64,000 bases of DNA from Lachnospiraceae bacterium (lineage in GTDB: Bacteria > Bacillota > Clostridia > Lachnospirales > Lachnospiraceae). Below are positions 43,138 through 51,898 of this stretch, in pieces. A program made the translations under genes and the position numbers. Where the stretch lies: the NCBI GenBank assembly GCA_022510565.1, contig JAFLTE010000012.1:17017-81016 (forward strand), read 5' to 3'. The number at the start of each line of letters is the position of its first letter. Position 1 is the stretch's first letter. A model generated the notes under the pieces. The model was not told the DNA's origin. It worked only from the letters and a program-made list of their open reading frames with translations, and did not search any database.

Positions 43138-44469
43138 ATGAATTACAGGGAAGCGATGGAATATATGGAAGAGCTTAAAAAGTACGGTACTGTTATGGGG
43201 CTTACCGCCATGCGGGAATTGTGTGCGCGTCTCGGGAATCCGCAGGAACAGCTAAAATTCGTACATATTGCGGGAACCAACGGGAAGGGCTCCGTGCTCG
43301 CTTATGTGTCCACCGTGTTGTATACGGCAGGTTACCGAGTGGGCAGATACATTTCACCTGCGGTGAAAGACTATCGGGAGCGATTTCAGGTAGACGGCAA
43401 GATGATTACACAGTCGGCGTTATGTAACAGCTTGGAACGAGTCAGAGCGGCAGCGGAAGATATGGTGACGGAGGGATTTCCCCATCCTACGGCTTTCGAG
43501 GTGGAGACGGCGACTGCGTTCCTCTTTTTTGCGGATAAACAGTGTGACATCGTGGTGTTGGAGACAGGACTAGGCGGAGCCGAGGATGCTACAAATATTG
43601 TGACCACGACGTTGGTGGCGGCATTTACCTCTATCAGTATGGACCATATGGATATTCTGGGAGACAGTCCGGAGAAAATTGCGGGAGTAAAAGCGGGAAT
43701 AATAAAGAACAAGCGTTATGTAATAACCGCAAGGCAGTCGCCGGAAGTTATGAAAGTGTTGCGACAGACGGCACTCCTGAAGAAAGCTAAGTTGTTTACG
43801 GCAGATGTAACCAGAGCGAAAAATGTCAAGTATGGTGCGACAAAGCAGCATTTTACCTACGATAAATATAAAAATATGGAAATTTCCATGTTAGGGCAGT
43901 TTCAGATTGAGAATGCGGTAGTGGCATTGGAGGTCATATCCGCATTGGGTAAGCTGGGGTATCCTGTGGCGGAGGATAAGCTGCGGCAGGGATTTGTGGA
44001 GGCTGTTTGGCCTGGCAGATTTGAAGTGATAGGGAAGAAGCCCATTTTTATTGCAGACGGAGCGCACAACGAAGATGCGTCATTGAAACTGGCCCAGAGT
44101 ATCAGGTTCTATTTTACAAACAAAAGAATCATATATATAATGGGAATGTTGAGAGATAAAGAATATGATAAGGTGATTCGCAATACCTATGAGATGGCCG
44201 AGCATATTATCACGGTGACACCACCTGTTCCGGAACGCGCGCTTCACGCTTATGAGTTGGCGCAGGAGATACGGCAGTATCACGGCAGTGTGACGGTGGC
44301 GGACAGTGTGCAGGAGGCGGTGGAGATCGCTTACCTTTTGGCAGGACAGGATAAGGAGTGCGTTATCATTGCATTCGGCTCTCTCTCATATCTGGGAGAG
44401 CTGATGAACGTAGTGCAGCATAGGGATACAATCAGGAGAGACTCACATGGTAGATCAGAAGAAAATTGA
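43138..44469 (+). CDS. folC: Folylpolyglutamate synthase / dihydrofolate synthase
   Basis: The 443-residue ligase adds glutamate to folates and, in bacteria, also to dihydropteroate. ATP-binding motif [16 protein letters not shown] (about 42-57), the DxGxGG-type [12 protein letters not shown] (about 142-153), SMDHMDILG and the ligase domain with [14 protein letters not shown] (about 302-315). It starts after AAAGGAGGCGCGTAC and overlaps folE by 23 bases, opening a four-gene folate operon. Confidence 0.95.
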   Translation: MNYREAMEYMEELKKYGTVMGLTAMRELCARLGNPQEQLKFVHIAGTNGKGSVLAYVSTVLYTAGYRVGRYISPAVKDYRERFQVDGKMITQSALCNSLERVRAAAEDMVTEGFPHPTAFEVETATAFLFFADKQCDIVVLETGLGGAEDATNIVTTTLVAAFTSISMDHMDILGDSPEKIAGVKAGIIKNKRYVITARQSPEVMKVLRQTALLKKAKLFTADVTRAKNVKYGATKQHFTYDKYKNMEISMLGQFQIENAVVALEVISALGKLGYPVAEDKLRQGFVEAVWPGRFEVIGKKPIFIADGAHNEDASLKLAQSIRFYFTNKRIIYIMGMLRDKEYDKVIRNTYEMAEHIITVTPPVPERALHAYELAQEIRQYHGSVTVADSVQEAVEIAYLLAGQDKECVIIAFGSLSYLGELMNVVQHRDTIRRDSHGRSEEN

Positions 44470-45004
44470 GCAGGCGGTGCGTCTTTTATTGGAAGGCATC
44501 GGCGAAGATATAAATAGGGAAGGTCTGGCGGATACTCCCAACAGAGTTGCCCGGATGTACGAAGAAATCTATAAAGGTATGGAGGAAGACGCATCCGTGC
44601 ATCTGTCCAAGACCTTTGCAGTGGACAGCAACGAGATTGTGGTGGAGAAGGACATCACATTCTACTCCACTTGTGAACACCATCTAATGCCCTTTTACGG
44701 CAAGGCACATATTGCCTACTTGCCCGACGGCAGGGTGGTAGGGTTAAGCAAGCTTGCCCGTACGGTGGAAGTATATGCCAGAAGATTGCAGATACAGGAA
44801 CAGATGACAACGCAGGTTGCCGAGGCAATCATGGACCATTTAAAACCGCAGGGGGTGATGGTGATGGTGGAGGCGGAGCACATGTGCATGACGATGCGAG
44901 GTGTGGCCAAGCCGGGAAGCCGGACCGTAACCATGGCGGCGAGAGGGTGCTTTCAGGAAAATCCGCAGCTGCAGCAATATTTCTTCGAGATGATCAGAAG
45001 ATAA
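44447..45004 (+). CDS. folE: GTP cyclohydrolase I
   Basis: The 185-residue enzyme opens GTP to dihydroneopterin triphosphate, the first pterin step. Motifs: [13 protein letters not shown] (about 29-41), [20 protein letters not shown] with zinc Cys and His (about 72-91), [17 protein letters not shown] and MCMTMRGV. Length matches type I FolE. It begins inside the folC end, implying coupled translation, and precedes folP by 48 bases. Confidence 0.97.
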   Translation: MVDQKKIEQAVRLLLEGIGEDINREGLADTPNRVARMYEEIYKGMEEDASVHLSKTFAVDSNEIVVEKDITFYSTCEHHLMPFYGKAHIAYLPDGRVVGLSKLARTVEVYARRLQIQEQMTTQVAEAIMDHLKPQGVMVMVEAEHMCMTMRGVAKPGSRTVTMAARGCFQENPQLQQYFFEMIRR

Positions 45005-45052
45005 ATAACAGATGGTATTATTGCACTGACAAAGTGATTAAGGAGAGACACA

Positions 45053-45862
45053 TTGAAGATAGGTGGCAGGGATTTTTGCACCAAAGGACACACGTATGTG
45101 ATGGGAATATTAAATGTAACACCGGATTCCTTTTCCGACGGAGGCAGATACAATACGATTGACAGTGCTCTGTATCATGTGGAGAAGATGCTGGGCGAGG
45201 GGATGGATATTCTGGATATCGGCGGAGAATCCACCAGACCGGAGTATATTCCCGTATCTGACGAAGAGGAAATTAGTAGAATATCACCAGTTATTGAAAA
45301 AATTAAATCAACATTTGATGTGCCGATTTCTGTGGATACGTATAAATTTAAGGTGGCACAGGCAGGACTGAAAGCGGGCGCAGACATGATTAACGATATA
45401 TGGGGGCTGAAACATGATGCAAAGTTGTCGGATGTGATTGCCGATGCCGGCGTTCCCTGTTGCCTGATGCACAATCGGATGGAAACAGCTTACGAGAATT
45501 TTATGGAGGATGTGCTGAAAGACTTGGAAGAGAGTATCTCCATTGCACATAGAGCGGGAATCGCTGATGAGATGATTATCCTTGACCCTGGTGTAGGTTT
45601 TGGCAAGAGCTATGAAAATAATTTGGAGATCATCGGAAGGTTGGACATGCTTCACGCTCTGGGCTATCCAATTTTGTTAGGTGCCAGCAGGAAGTCGGTA
45701 ATTGGACTGACACTTGATCTGCCGCCTGCAGAGCGAGTGGAAGGAACTCTTGTGACGAGCGTATACGCCGTATTAAAGGGTGCTATGTTTGTCCGTGTCC
45801 ATGATGTGAAGGAAAATGTGCGTGCTATCCGAATGGCGGAGGCTCTGCGGAACGGATGTTAA
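45053..45862 (+). CDS. folP: Dihydropteroate synthase
   Basis: The 269-residue TIM-barrel enzyme joins pterin to p-aminobenzoate; it is the sulfonamide target. Motifs: VMGILNVTPDSFSDGG (about 16-31), ILDIGGESTRPEY (about 55-67), DMINDIWGL and ILLGASRKSVIG. The start is a TTG at 45053 with AAGGAGAGACACA upstream; no suitable ATG exists before the conserved region. Situated between folE and the folB-folK fusion. Confidence 0.96.
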   Translation: MKIGGRDFCTKGHTYVMGILNVTPDSFSDGGRYNTIDSALYHVEKMLGEGMDILDIGGESTRPEYIPVSDEEEISRISPVIEKIKSTFDVPISVDTYKFKVAQAGLKAGADMINDIWGLKHDAKLSDVIADAGVPCCLMHNRMETAYENFMEDVLKDLEESISIAHRAGIADEMIILDPGVGFGKSYENNLEIIGRLDMLHALGYPILLGASRKSVIGLTLDLPPAERVEGTLVTSVYAVLKGAMFVRVHDVKENVRAIRMAEALRNGC

Positions 45863-45904
45863 GCGCAGATGGATATATATAATGTAAGAAGGCAGGAATA
45901 TACC

Positions 45905-46735
45905 ATGGATCAGATTATTATAGAGAATCTTAAGGTATATGCCCATCACGGTGTATATCGGGAAGAGAATGAGAAGGGACAGAATTTCTACATAAACGCT
46001 GTCTTAGAGACGGATACGCGAGCTGCGGGCATACTGGATGATTTAGACCTCTCCACGAATTATGGGGAGGTTTGCAAATTCTTAAATATTTTTCTGCAAG
46101 AGCATACTTATAAACTGATTGAGACGGTGGCTGAGCGTACTGCAGAAGCACTGCTTCTTCGGTTTCCCCTAATCAGACGCGTCACGCTGGAAATCCGTAA
46201 GCCTGAGGCACCGATTCCGCTGCCCTTTGAGTCGGTGTCGGTGAAGATTACCAGGGGATGGTCCAAGGCATATTTGTCTTGCGGCTCCAATATGGGAGAC
46301 CGAAGAGCGCATTTAGACGGTGCGGTGGAGGCACTGAGAAGTGATAGCAAATGCCGGGTGCTGCAAGTATCAGACTGGATTGAGACGGCACCTTACGGCG
46401 GTGTGGAGCAGGATGATTTCCTGAACGGGGCGATTATGCTGGAAACCCTGTATACACCTAACATGCTGCTTGAGAAGCTTCACGAAATCGAGGAGGAACA
46501 TAATAGGGAAAGAACAGTCCACTGGGGGCCGAGAACGCTGGATTTAGATATATTACTGTACGGGGATTGCGTCATGTACACGGATGACCTGAAGATACCT
46601 CATGTAGATATGCAGAACCGCTATTTTGTATTGAAGCCGCTCGCACAGATTGCTCCCTACGAGCGGCATCCGCTGTTAAATCAGAGTATAGTACAGATGT
46701 ATGAGGTGTTCCGAGAGACTATTTCATCTCCTTAA
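45905..46735 (+). CDS. folK: Bifunctional dihydroneopterin aldolase / HPPK (FolB-FolK fusion)
   Basis: The 276-residue protein joins two successive folate enzymes. Residues of about 1-118 form FolB (DQIIIENLKVYAHHGVYREE, LSTNYGEV, EIRKPEAPIPLPFESV), and 122-276 form FolK (AYLSCGSNMGDRRAHLDGAV, VEQDDFLNGA, GPRTLDLDILLYGD). The ATG at 45905 begins exactly at the FolB start; the open frame from 45869 is not needed. Its last 17 bases overlap the end of the convergent minus-strand gene. Confidence 0.95.
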   Translation: MDQIIIENLKVYAHHGVYREENEKGQNFYINAVLETDTRAAGILDDLDLSTNYGEVCKFLNIFLQEHTYKLIETVAERTAEALLLRFPLIRRVTLEIRKPEAPIPLPFESVSVKITRGWSKAYLSCGSNMGDRRAHLDGAVEALRSDSKCRVLQVSDWIETAPYGGVEQDDFLNGAIMLETLYTPNMLLEKLHEIEEEHNRERTVHWGPRTLDLDILLYGDCVMYTDDLKIPHVDMQNRYFVLKPLAQIAPYERHPLLNQSIVQMYEVFRETISSP

Positions 46736-47753
46736 GAGCTGCCTGCATTCCTGATTCAAAAGTTGTCACGTTGACTGAGCCGTATGTACTCGTTCGGTAG
46801 ACCGGTGTCGGTTCGCCGAAGGTGTTAAAGTAAACATACTGAGAAGTAATGTTAATATTCTGGTAGATACCGTCCCTAACCGTTTCCTGAGCGCTTCCGT
46901 CGGTGTACATTCTCTTTAATGCAGGAGCGGTTTGGGAATTGGTCTGATAATATATGTAACTTTCATATACATTAAACGAGTCTACACGTTCATTGGTCAA
47001 AACTTCCACTACGTTGTCGTTGAGGGAGTATCGGCATAGACGGTAATTGTTCTCCACATCCATATAGTACACATACCCGCTTTGATAGATGGGGTACCAG
47101 AGGTTGCCCTCCCATACCACGCGGGCGGAATCGTTAGCCGTGTTGAGTGCGTACAAGTAATGATTTTCTTTTGTGCCGTTATAATAAATCGTACCGTTCA
47201 CATAGCAGTTCGGATTGATAAGTGTATCAGGGTCTACAGTCTGTTTATCTTTCTTGTCTATCTTAATCTTCTCCAGGGAGATGGAAGTCTTGGTATCCAC
47301 CTTCTGATAGTACAGATAGTTGCCGCATAACTGCATGGCAGATACATAACAGCGATCCATACCGGTGACATTTTTGCCGTTAAGGTTGCTCCTGTAGATG
47401 CCATATGCGCCGCGGAAGGAGCCACTGTCACCGGTATCGGTACTGGTGGTAACGTAATAGAGATAATCGCCGCCCGCATTGATGTAGGAGGTATTGCCGC
47501 CATGAAGCTTCTTGATATCGCTCTCATCAGGATTCATAGAGTAGAGAGCATAATTGTCATAAGCGTTGGCGAAGTAGACACGTCCGTCGTACTCACAGAA
47601 ATAACCTTTGTTATTTAAGTTGCCCGCTGTGTTTCCTACAGTGTTCTCATCATTGAGTGGAATGCGCCCCGACCAAATTACAAGTGCAATCAGCGCTGTA
47701 AGAACAACGGCTGTTATTATAATTATGAGAATATTTTTTTGTTTGGATGTCAT
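46719..47753 (-). CDS. DUF5050-type membrane-anchored beta-propeller-like protein
   Basis: The 344-residue protein has one N-terminal membrane segment (about 7-28) and an extracellular part made of repeated YYxN/YFAN-like strands with about 45-residue spacing (KGYFCEYDGRVYFANAYDNY in part, AGGDYLYYVTTS, CGNYLYYQKVD, GTIYYNGT, SGYVYYMDVENNYRL), as in the DUF5050/prolow-density-like WD-type repeats. Probable surface sensor or binding propeller; no known function. It is divergent from pheA and converges, with 17-base overlap, on the folate operon. Confidence 0.8.
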   Translation of the reverse strand: MTSKQKNILIIIITAVVLTALIALVIWSGRIPLNDENTVGNTAGNLNNKGYFCEYDGRVYFANAYDNYALYSMNPDESDIKKLHGGNTSYINAGGDYLYYVTTSTDTGDSGSFRGAYGIYRSNLNGKNVTGMDRCYVSAMQLCGNYLYYQKVDTKTSISLEKIKIDKKDKQTVDPDTLINPNCYVNGTIYYNGTKENHYLYALNTANDSARVVWEGNLWYPIYQSGYVYYMDVENNYRLCRYSLNDNVVEVLTNERVDSFNVYESYIYYQTNSQTAPALKRMYTDGSAQETVRDGIYQNINITSQYVYFNTFGEPTPVYRTSTYGSVNVTTFESGMQAALKEMK

Positions 47754-47816
47754 GGTCGTCCTCCATACTTAAACATATATTATTATCCTTGTGAAAAGAC
47801 TTTTCCTAACAGACTC

Positions 47817-47845
47817 ATTATAGCCTTAAACCGTCTTGCTATCAA
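47817..47845 (-). promoter_or_regulatory. Promoter of the DUF5050 gene (minus strand)
   Basis: On the minus strand TTGATA (47845-47840), a 17-base spacer and TATAAT (47822-47817), near-consensus. Its -35 box overlaps that of the pheA promoter. Confidence 0.75.
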
Positions 47846-47864
47846 GGGGGATATGGAGTAAAAT
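47836..47864 (+). promoter_or_regulatory. Promoter of pheA
   Basis: TTGCTA (47836-47841), a 17-base spacer and TAAAAT (47859-47864). Two bases of its -35 box are shared with the divergent promoter. Confidence 0.7.
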
Positions 47865-47914
47865 TATGTAATAGGCGCAAAAGAAAAACAAGCGACGCGG
47901 AAAGGGCTAGTAAA

Positions 47915-49042
47915 ATGGATTTACTTGAATTGCGTGAAAAACTCGACCGAATAGACGAGCAGATTGTAAAGCTCTATGAAGAGCGAATGGAAATCAGCTC
48001 GCAGGTTGCCGATTATAAGATAGAGACGGGCAAGAAAGTATTGGATAAGTCGCGTGAGGAAGAGAAATTACGCACGGTGCGTTCCATGACGCACAATGAG
48101 TTCAATGCTCACGGTGTACAGGAACTGTTCGAGCAGATTATGTCCATGAGCCGAAAACTGCAGTACAATAAACTGGCACAGCAGGGATACCATGGTAAAT
48201 TGCCTTTTATTGGTGTGGACAGGCTGGATGTACAGAATGCAAGAGTGGTCTTTCAGGGTGCTGAGGGGGCGTATTCCCAGATGGCGATGATGCAGTATTT
48301 TGGGGAGGATGTGAATTGCTTGCACGTGGACACTTTTCGCGATGCCATGTGCGCGATAGAAGAGGGAAGTGCGGATTATGCGGTTCTCCCAATAGAGAAT
48401 TCCACAGCAGGAATCGTCAATGAGATTTATGATTTGTTGGTGGAATATGAGAATTACATCGTGGGTGAGCAGATTATTAAGATTGAGCACTGCCTGATAG
48501 GGCTGCCGGGAACGGACTTTGAACAGATAAAGACAGTGTATTCACATCCGCAGTCGCTGATGCAGAGTGCCAGGTACTTAAATTCCCATGACGGATGGAA
48601 GCAAATCAGTATGCAGAACAATGCTTTTGCGGCGCGTAAGATAAGTGAGGACAAGGACTTCAGTCAAGTGGCGATCGCCAGTGAGCAGGCAGCGAAAATA
48701 TACGGTCTGGAAATTTTGGAACGTGGCGTGAACCAGTCGGAGACCAATTCCACCAGATTTATTATCGTGACGAACCAGAAAATATTCTTAAGGGATGCGA
48801 AGAAGGTGAGCATTTGTCTGGAAGTGCCGCACGAGAGCGGTTCGTTGTACCATATGCTTTCCCATATTATCTATAATAATCTCAACATGACAAAAATAGA
48901 GAGCCGACCCATCGAAGGAAGAAACTGGGAATATCGATTTTTCATTGACTTTGAGGGAAATCTGGCAGACGGTGCGGTGAAGAATGCACTCAGGGGACTT
49001 CGGGAAGAAGCAAGGAATATGAAAATCTTAGGAAATTACTAG
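47915..49042 (+). CDS. pheA: Chorismate mutase / prephenate dehydratase (P-protein)
   Basis: The 375-residue bifunctional enzyme makes phenylpyruvate. Residues 1-90 are an AroQ chorismate mutase (LREKLDRIDEQIVKLYEERM), 105-285 a prephenate dehydratase (VVFQGAEGAYSQMAM, VLPIENSTAGIVNEIYDLL, NSTRFIIVT), and about 295-375 an ACT domain with ESRPIEGRNWEYRFF that senses phenylalanine. A monofunctional PDT is more usual in Bacillus, so the fused form is a lineage trait of Clostridia. Confidence 0.95.
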   Translation: MDLLELREKLDRIDEQIVKLYEERMEISSQVADYKIETGKKVLDKSREEEKLRTVRSMTHNEFNAHGVQELFEQIMSMSRKLQYNKLAQQGYHGKLPFIGVDRLDVQNARVVFQGAEGAYSQMAMMQYFGEDVNCLHVDTFRDAMCAIEEGSADYAVLPIENSTAGIVNEIYDLLVEYENYIVGEQIIKIEHCLIGLPGTDFEQIKTVYSHPQSLMQSARYLNSHDGWKQISMQNNAFAARKISEDKDFSQVAIASEQAAKIYGLEILERGVNQSETNSTRFIIVTNQKIFLRDAKKVSICLEVPHESGSLYHMLSHIIYNNLNMTKIESRPIEGRNWEYRFFIDFEGNLADGAVKNALRGLREEARNMKILGNY

Positions 49043-49066
49043 GAAAGGCTAAAGCAGGACGCAGGT

Positions 49067-50350
49067 ATGAGAGAAGAAGAACTGATTATCTATAAAGATT
49101 TTGAGGACGGACAGATATTACATGATATGGTATGGTTGATGGATCATTACCGTGCCGGTGACAACAGGACAAGGCCCCTGTTCTTTGAATGTATGCACGG
49201 ACTTTTGGAGATGGCGTCAGAGTATGCTTTTTCCGGCAATCTGTGGCACTGTTATCTGACGAATCTGTTGGTAAACAACGAGAACAGTTACAGTGTGCCG
49301 TGTGAGATGCGGGGAGAGACAGAGGGCAGCATCAATCAGTTGGCACTGCATGACATTACAATTTTTAAAGAGTTCTATGATTTCGATTTCACTGAGATGA
49401 TGGATGTATTAAAAGCGCCGGAATTTAGCGTGGTTGTTGACTATCAGGGAAATACGTCCGTCAGCAGAATCTACAGTACTAAGATTAAGGACAGAATCTG
49501 TCGTCTGGCCCAACAGTTCGCGGTATGCGAAAGTGCATGGGAGATGAAGGTTCTGCTGACAGAGTTTTACTGTGAGTACGGTGTGGGTAAATTTGGTTTA
49601 CATAAAGCGTTCCGTGTGGAGCATACAGACGTAGGTGCATGCATTGAGCCAATCCGTAATATTTCCCATGTACAGCTCAATGACCTGATTGGGTATGAGA
49701 TTCCCAAGAAGAAGCTTACGGACAATACAGATGCATTCGTAGAGGGCAAAAAGGCGAATAACTGTCTGCTGTTCGGCGACGCGGGAACGGGCAAATCTAC
49801 CAGCATCAAAGCGATTGCCAATGAGTATTATGATAAGGGGCTGCGTATTATAGAACTTTATAAGCATCAGTTTCAGGATTTGAACGATGTGATTGCGCAG
49901 GTAAAGAACAGAAATTATAAGTTTATCATCTATATGGATGATTTGAGTTTCGAGGAGTTTGAGACGGAATATAAATACTTGAAGGCTTTGATTGAAGGTG
50001 GGTTGGAGAAAAGACCCAACAACGTGCTTATCTATGCAACCTCCAACAGACGGCATCTGATTCGGGAAAACTACAGCGACAAGGAAGGGATTCGCGAGGA
50101 TATGCACGCCGGAGATACCGTGCAGGAGAAGCTGTCGCTGGTGTACCGTTTCGGTGTGACGATTTATTTCGGCGGGCCGGATAAAAAGCAGTTTGAGGAG
50201 ATTGTTAAGGGCCTGGCAGCACGGTACGGCATTGTGATGGACGAGGAGGAGTTGCTTGCACAGGCAGGCAAGTGGGAATTGTCTCACGGCGGATTGTCCG
50301 GAAGAACGGCACAGCAGTTCATTGACTTTTTAAGGGGACAAAGGGCATGA
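49067..50350 (+). CDS. DUF815-type ATP-binding protein
   Basis: The 427-residue AAA-like ATPase has an unassigned helical N-terminal half (1-215) and a C-terminal ATPase with Walker A LLFGDAGTGKSTSIKAIA (about 236-253), Walker B FIIYMDDLSFEEFE (about 284-297) and IYATSNRRHLIRE (about 322-334). These features define the DUF815 family, whose role is unknown. Its end overlaps ppx by four bases (ATGA), so it may act with polyphosphate turnover. Confidence 0.85.
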   Translation: MREEELIIYKDFEDGQILHDMVWLMDHYRAGDNRTRPLFFECMHGLLEMASEYAFSGNLWHCYLTNLLVNNENSYSVPCEMRGETEGSINQLALHDITIFKEFYDFDFTEMMDVLKAPEFSVVVDYQGNTSVSRIYSTKIKDRICRLAQQFAVCESAWEMKVLLTEFYCEYGVGKFGLHKAFRVEHTDVGACIEPIRNISHVQLNDLIGYEIPKKKLTDNTDAFVEGKKANNCLLFGDAGTGKSTSIKAIANEYYDKGLRIIELYKHQFQDLNDVIAQVKNRNYKFIIYMDDLSFEEFETEYKYLKALIEGGLEKRPNNVLIYATSNRRHLIRENYSDKEGIREDMHAGDTVQEKLSLVYRFGVTIYFGGPDKKQFEEIVKGLAARYGIVMDEEELLAQAGKWELSHGGLSGRTAQQFIDFLRGQRA

Positions 50351-51876
50351 AAACATTCGCAGCAATCGATGTCGGTTCCTATGAACTGGCGATGAAAATA
50401 TTTGAGATTTCCGGGAAGAACGGCATCAAGGAAATCGATTACATCAGACATCGTATCGATTTGGGCACAGATACTTTTGCCACAGGTAAGATAAGTAACG
50501 AGCGGGTAGACGAGCTGTGTAGGGTGCTGCGCGACTACGGCGAGATTATGAAAAGCTACAGAGTGGACAGCTACAAGGCGTACGGTACGAGTGCAATCAG
50601 GGAGACGGACAACCGAATGATTGTTTTGGACCAGATTGCACAGCGCACAGGTATTACCATAGATGTCTTAAGCAATTCGGAACAACGGTTTTTAAATTAT
50701 AAATCTATTGCGTCCATCGGCGATGCCTTTAACAGAATCATTGAGAAAGGAACTGCTATAGTGGATATCGGCGGCGGCAGCATACAGGTGTCGCTTTTTG
50801 ATAAGGATACTCTTGTGACGACCCAGAATATGCGTCTGGGTGTACTGCGTCTTCAAGATAGACTTAGCAGACTGAATATACGTCCGGAGCAGAAGGAAGG
50901 GATGCTGGATGAGATTATCAGCTCCCAACTGGCGGTTTTTAAGAAGCTGTATCTCAAGGACAGAGTGATTGAAAATATCATCGTGGTGGACGACTATGTC
51001 TCTGCGGTGGTTGGCAAGAATGTGGCGGGGTTGGAGCAGACCAGCGTGGAAGCTTCCGCCATGGATAAATTCTTACAGCGGGTGCGTACCAAATCGGTTC
51101 AGGAAGTGTCGCGTATCTTGGGAATGCCGGAGGAAAATGTGTCGCTGCTGTTCATATCGGGCGTGCTCATTAACCGAATTTCCAAGGTGATGGACGCGAA
51201 ATTAATCTGGGTGCCGGGTATGACTTTATGCGACGGTATCGCTTACGAGTATGCGGAGCAAAGCAAGCTGATTAAACCGGACCATGATTTTGAGCAGGAT
51301 ATCATTGCCTGTGCGCAGAATATCAGCAAGCGGTATATGGGAAGCAGAAGAAGGGGCGAAACATTGGAGAAAATCGCTCTGACGATTTACGACAGCATGA
51401 AGAAAGTACACGGTTTGGGTAATCGTGAACGACTTCTCCTGCGTATCGCTACATTATTACATGACTGCGGCAAATATATCAGTCTGGTAAACTTGGGAGA
51501 GTGTTCCTATAACATCATCATGTCCACTGAGATTATCGGACTGTCCCATGTGGAGCGGGAGATTGTGGCGAATATAGTGAAGTACAATCACATGGATTTT
51601 GATTACTACGAGGCGATGGGCAGGGATATTGCTCTGACAAGGGAAAATTACCTGACGATTGCGAAGCTTACTGCAATCCTGAAGATTGCCAACGGATTGG
51701 ACAGAAGCCACAAGCAGAAGTTTAGGAATATCAAGACGACTCTCAAAGAACAGCAGCTTATCATCACCGTGGACGGTTCCTTGGATATCACATTGGAAAA
51801 GGGACTGTTCGTAAAACGTGCGGAGTTTTTCGAGGAAGTGTACAGCGTTCGTCCGATCATCAGGCAGAGAAGCTGA
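50347..51876 (+). CDS. ppx: Exopolyphosphatase, Ppx/GppA family, with HD C-terminus
   Basis: The 509-residue protein has the ASKHA phosphatase fold: AAIDVGSYELAMKIFE (about 4-19), AYGTSAIRET (about 77-86), IVDIGGGSIQVSLFD (about 137-151), plus a C-terminal HD-like helical region (LLHDCGKYISLVN, about 371-383; NIVKYNHMDFDYYE). Such enzymes hydrolyse polyphosphate or pppGpp. It is followed after 22 bases by ppk. Confidence 0.9.
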   Translation: MKTFAAIDVGSYELAMKIFEISGKNGIKEIDYIRHRIDLGTDTFATGKISNERVDELCRVLRDYGEIMKSYRVDSYKAYGTSAIRETDNRMIVLDQIAQRTGITIDVLSNSEQRFLNYKSIASIGDAFNRIIEKGTAIVDIGGGSIQVSLFDKDTLVTTQNMRLGVLRLQDRLSRLNIRPEQKEGMLDEIISSQLAVFKKLYLKDRVIENIIVVDDYVSAVVGKNVAGLEQTSVEASAMDKFLQRVRTKSVQEVSRILGMPEENVSLLFISGVLINRISKVMDAKLIWVPGMTLCDGIAYEYAEQSKLIKPDHDFEQDIIACAQNISKRYMGSRRRGETLEKIALTIYDSMKKVHGLGNRERLLLRIATLLHDCGKYISLVNLGECSYNIIMSTEIIGLSHVEREIVANIVKYNHMDFDYYEAMGRDIALTRENYLTIAKLTAILKIANGLDRSHKQKFRNIKTTLKEQQLIITVDGSLDITLEKGLFVKRAEFFEEVYSVRPIIRQRS

Positions 51877-51898
51877 GAAAGGAATCGGTATAGAGAAG

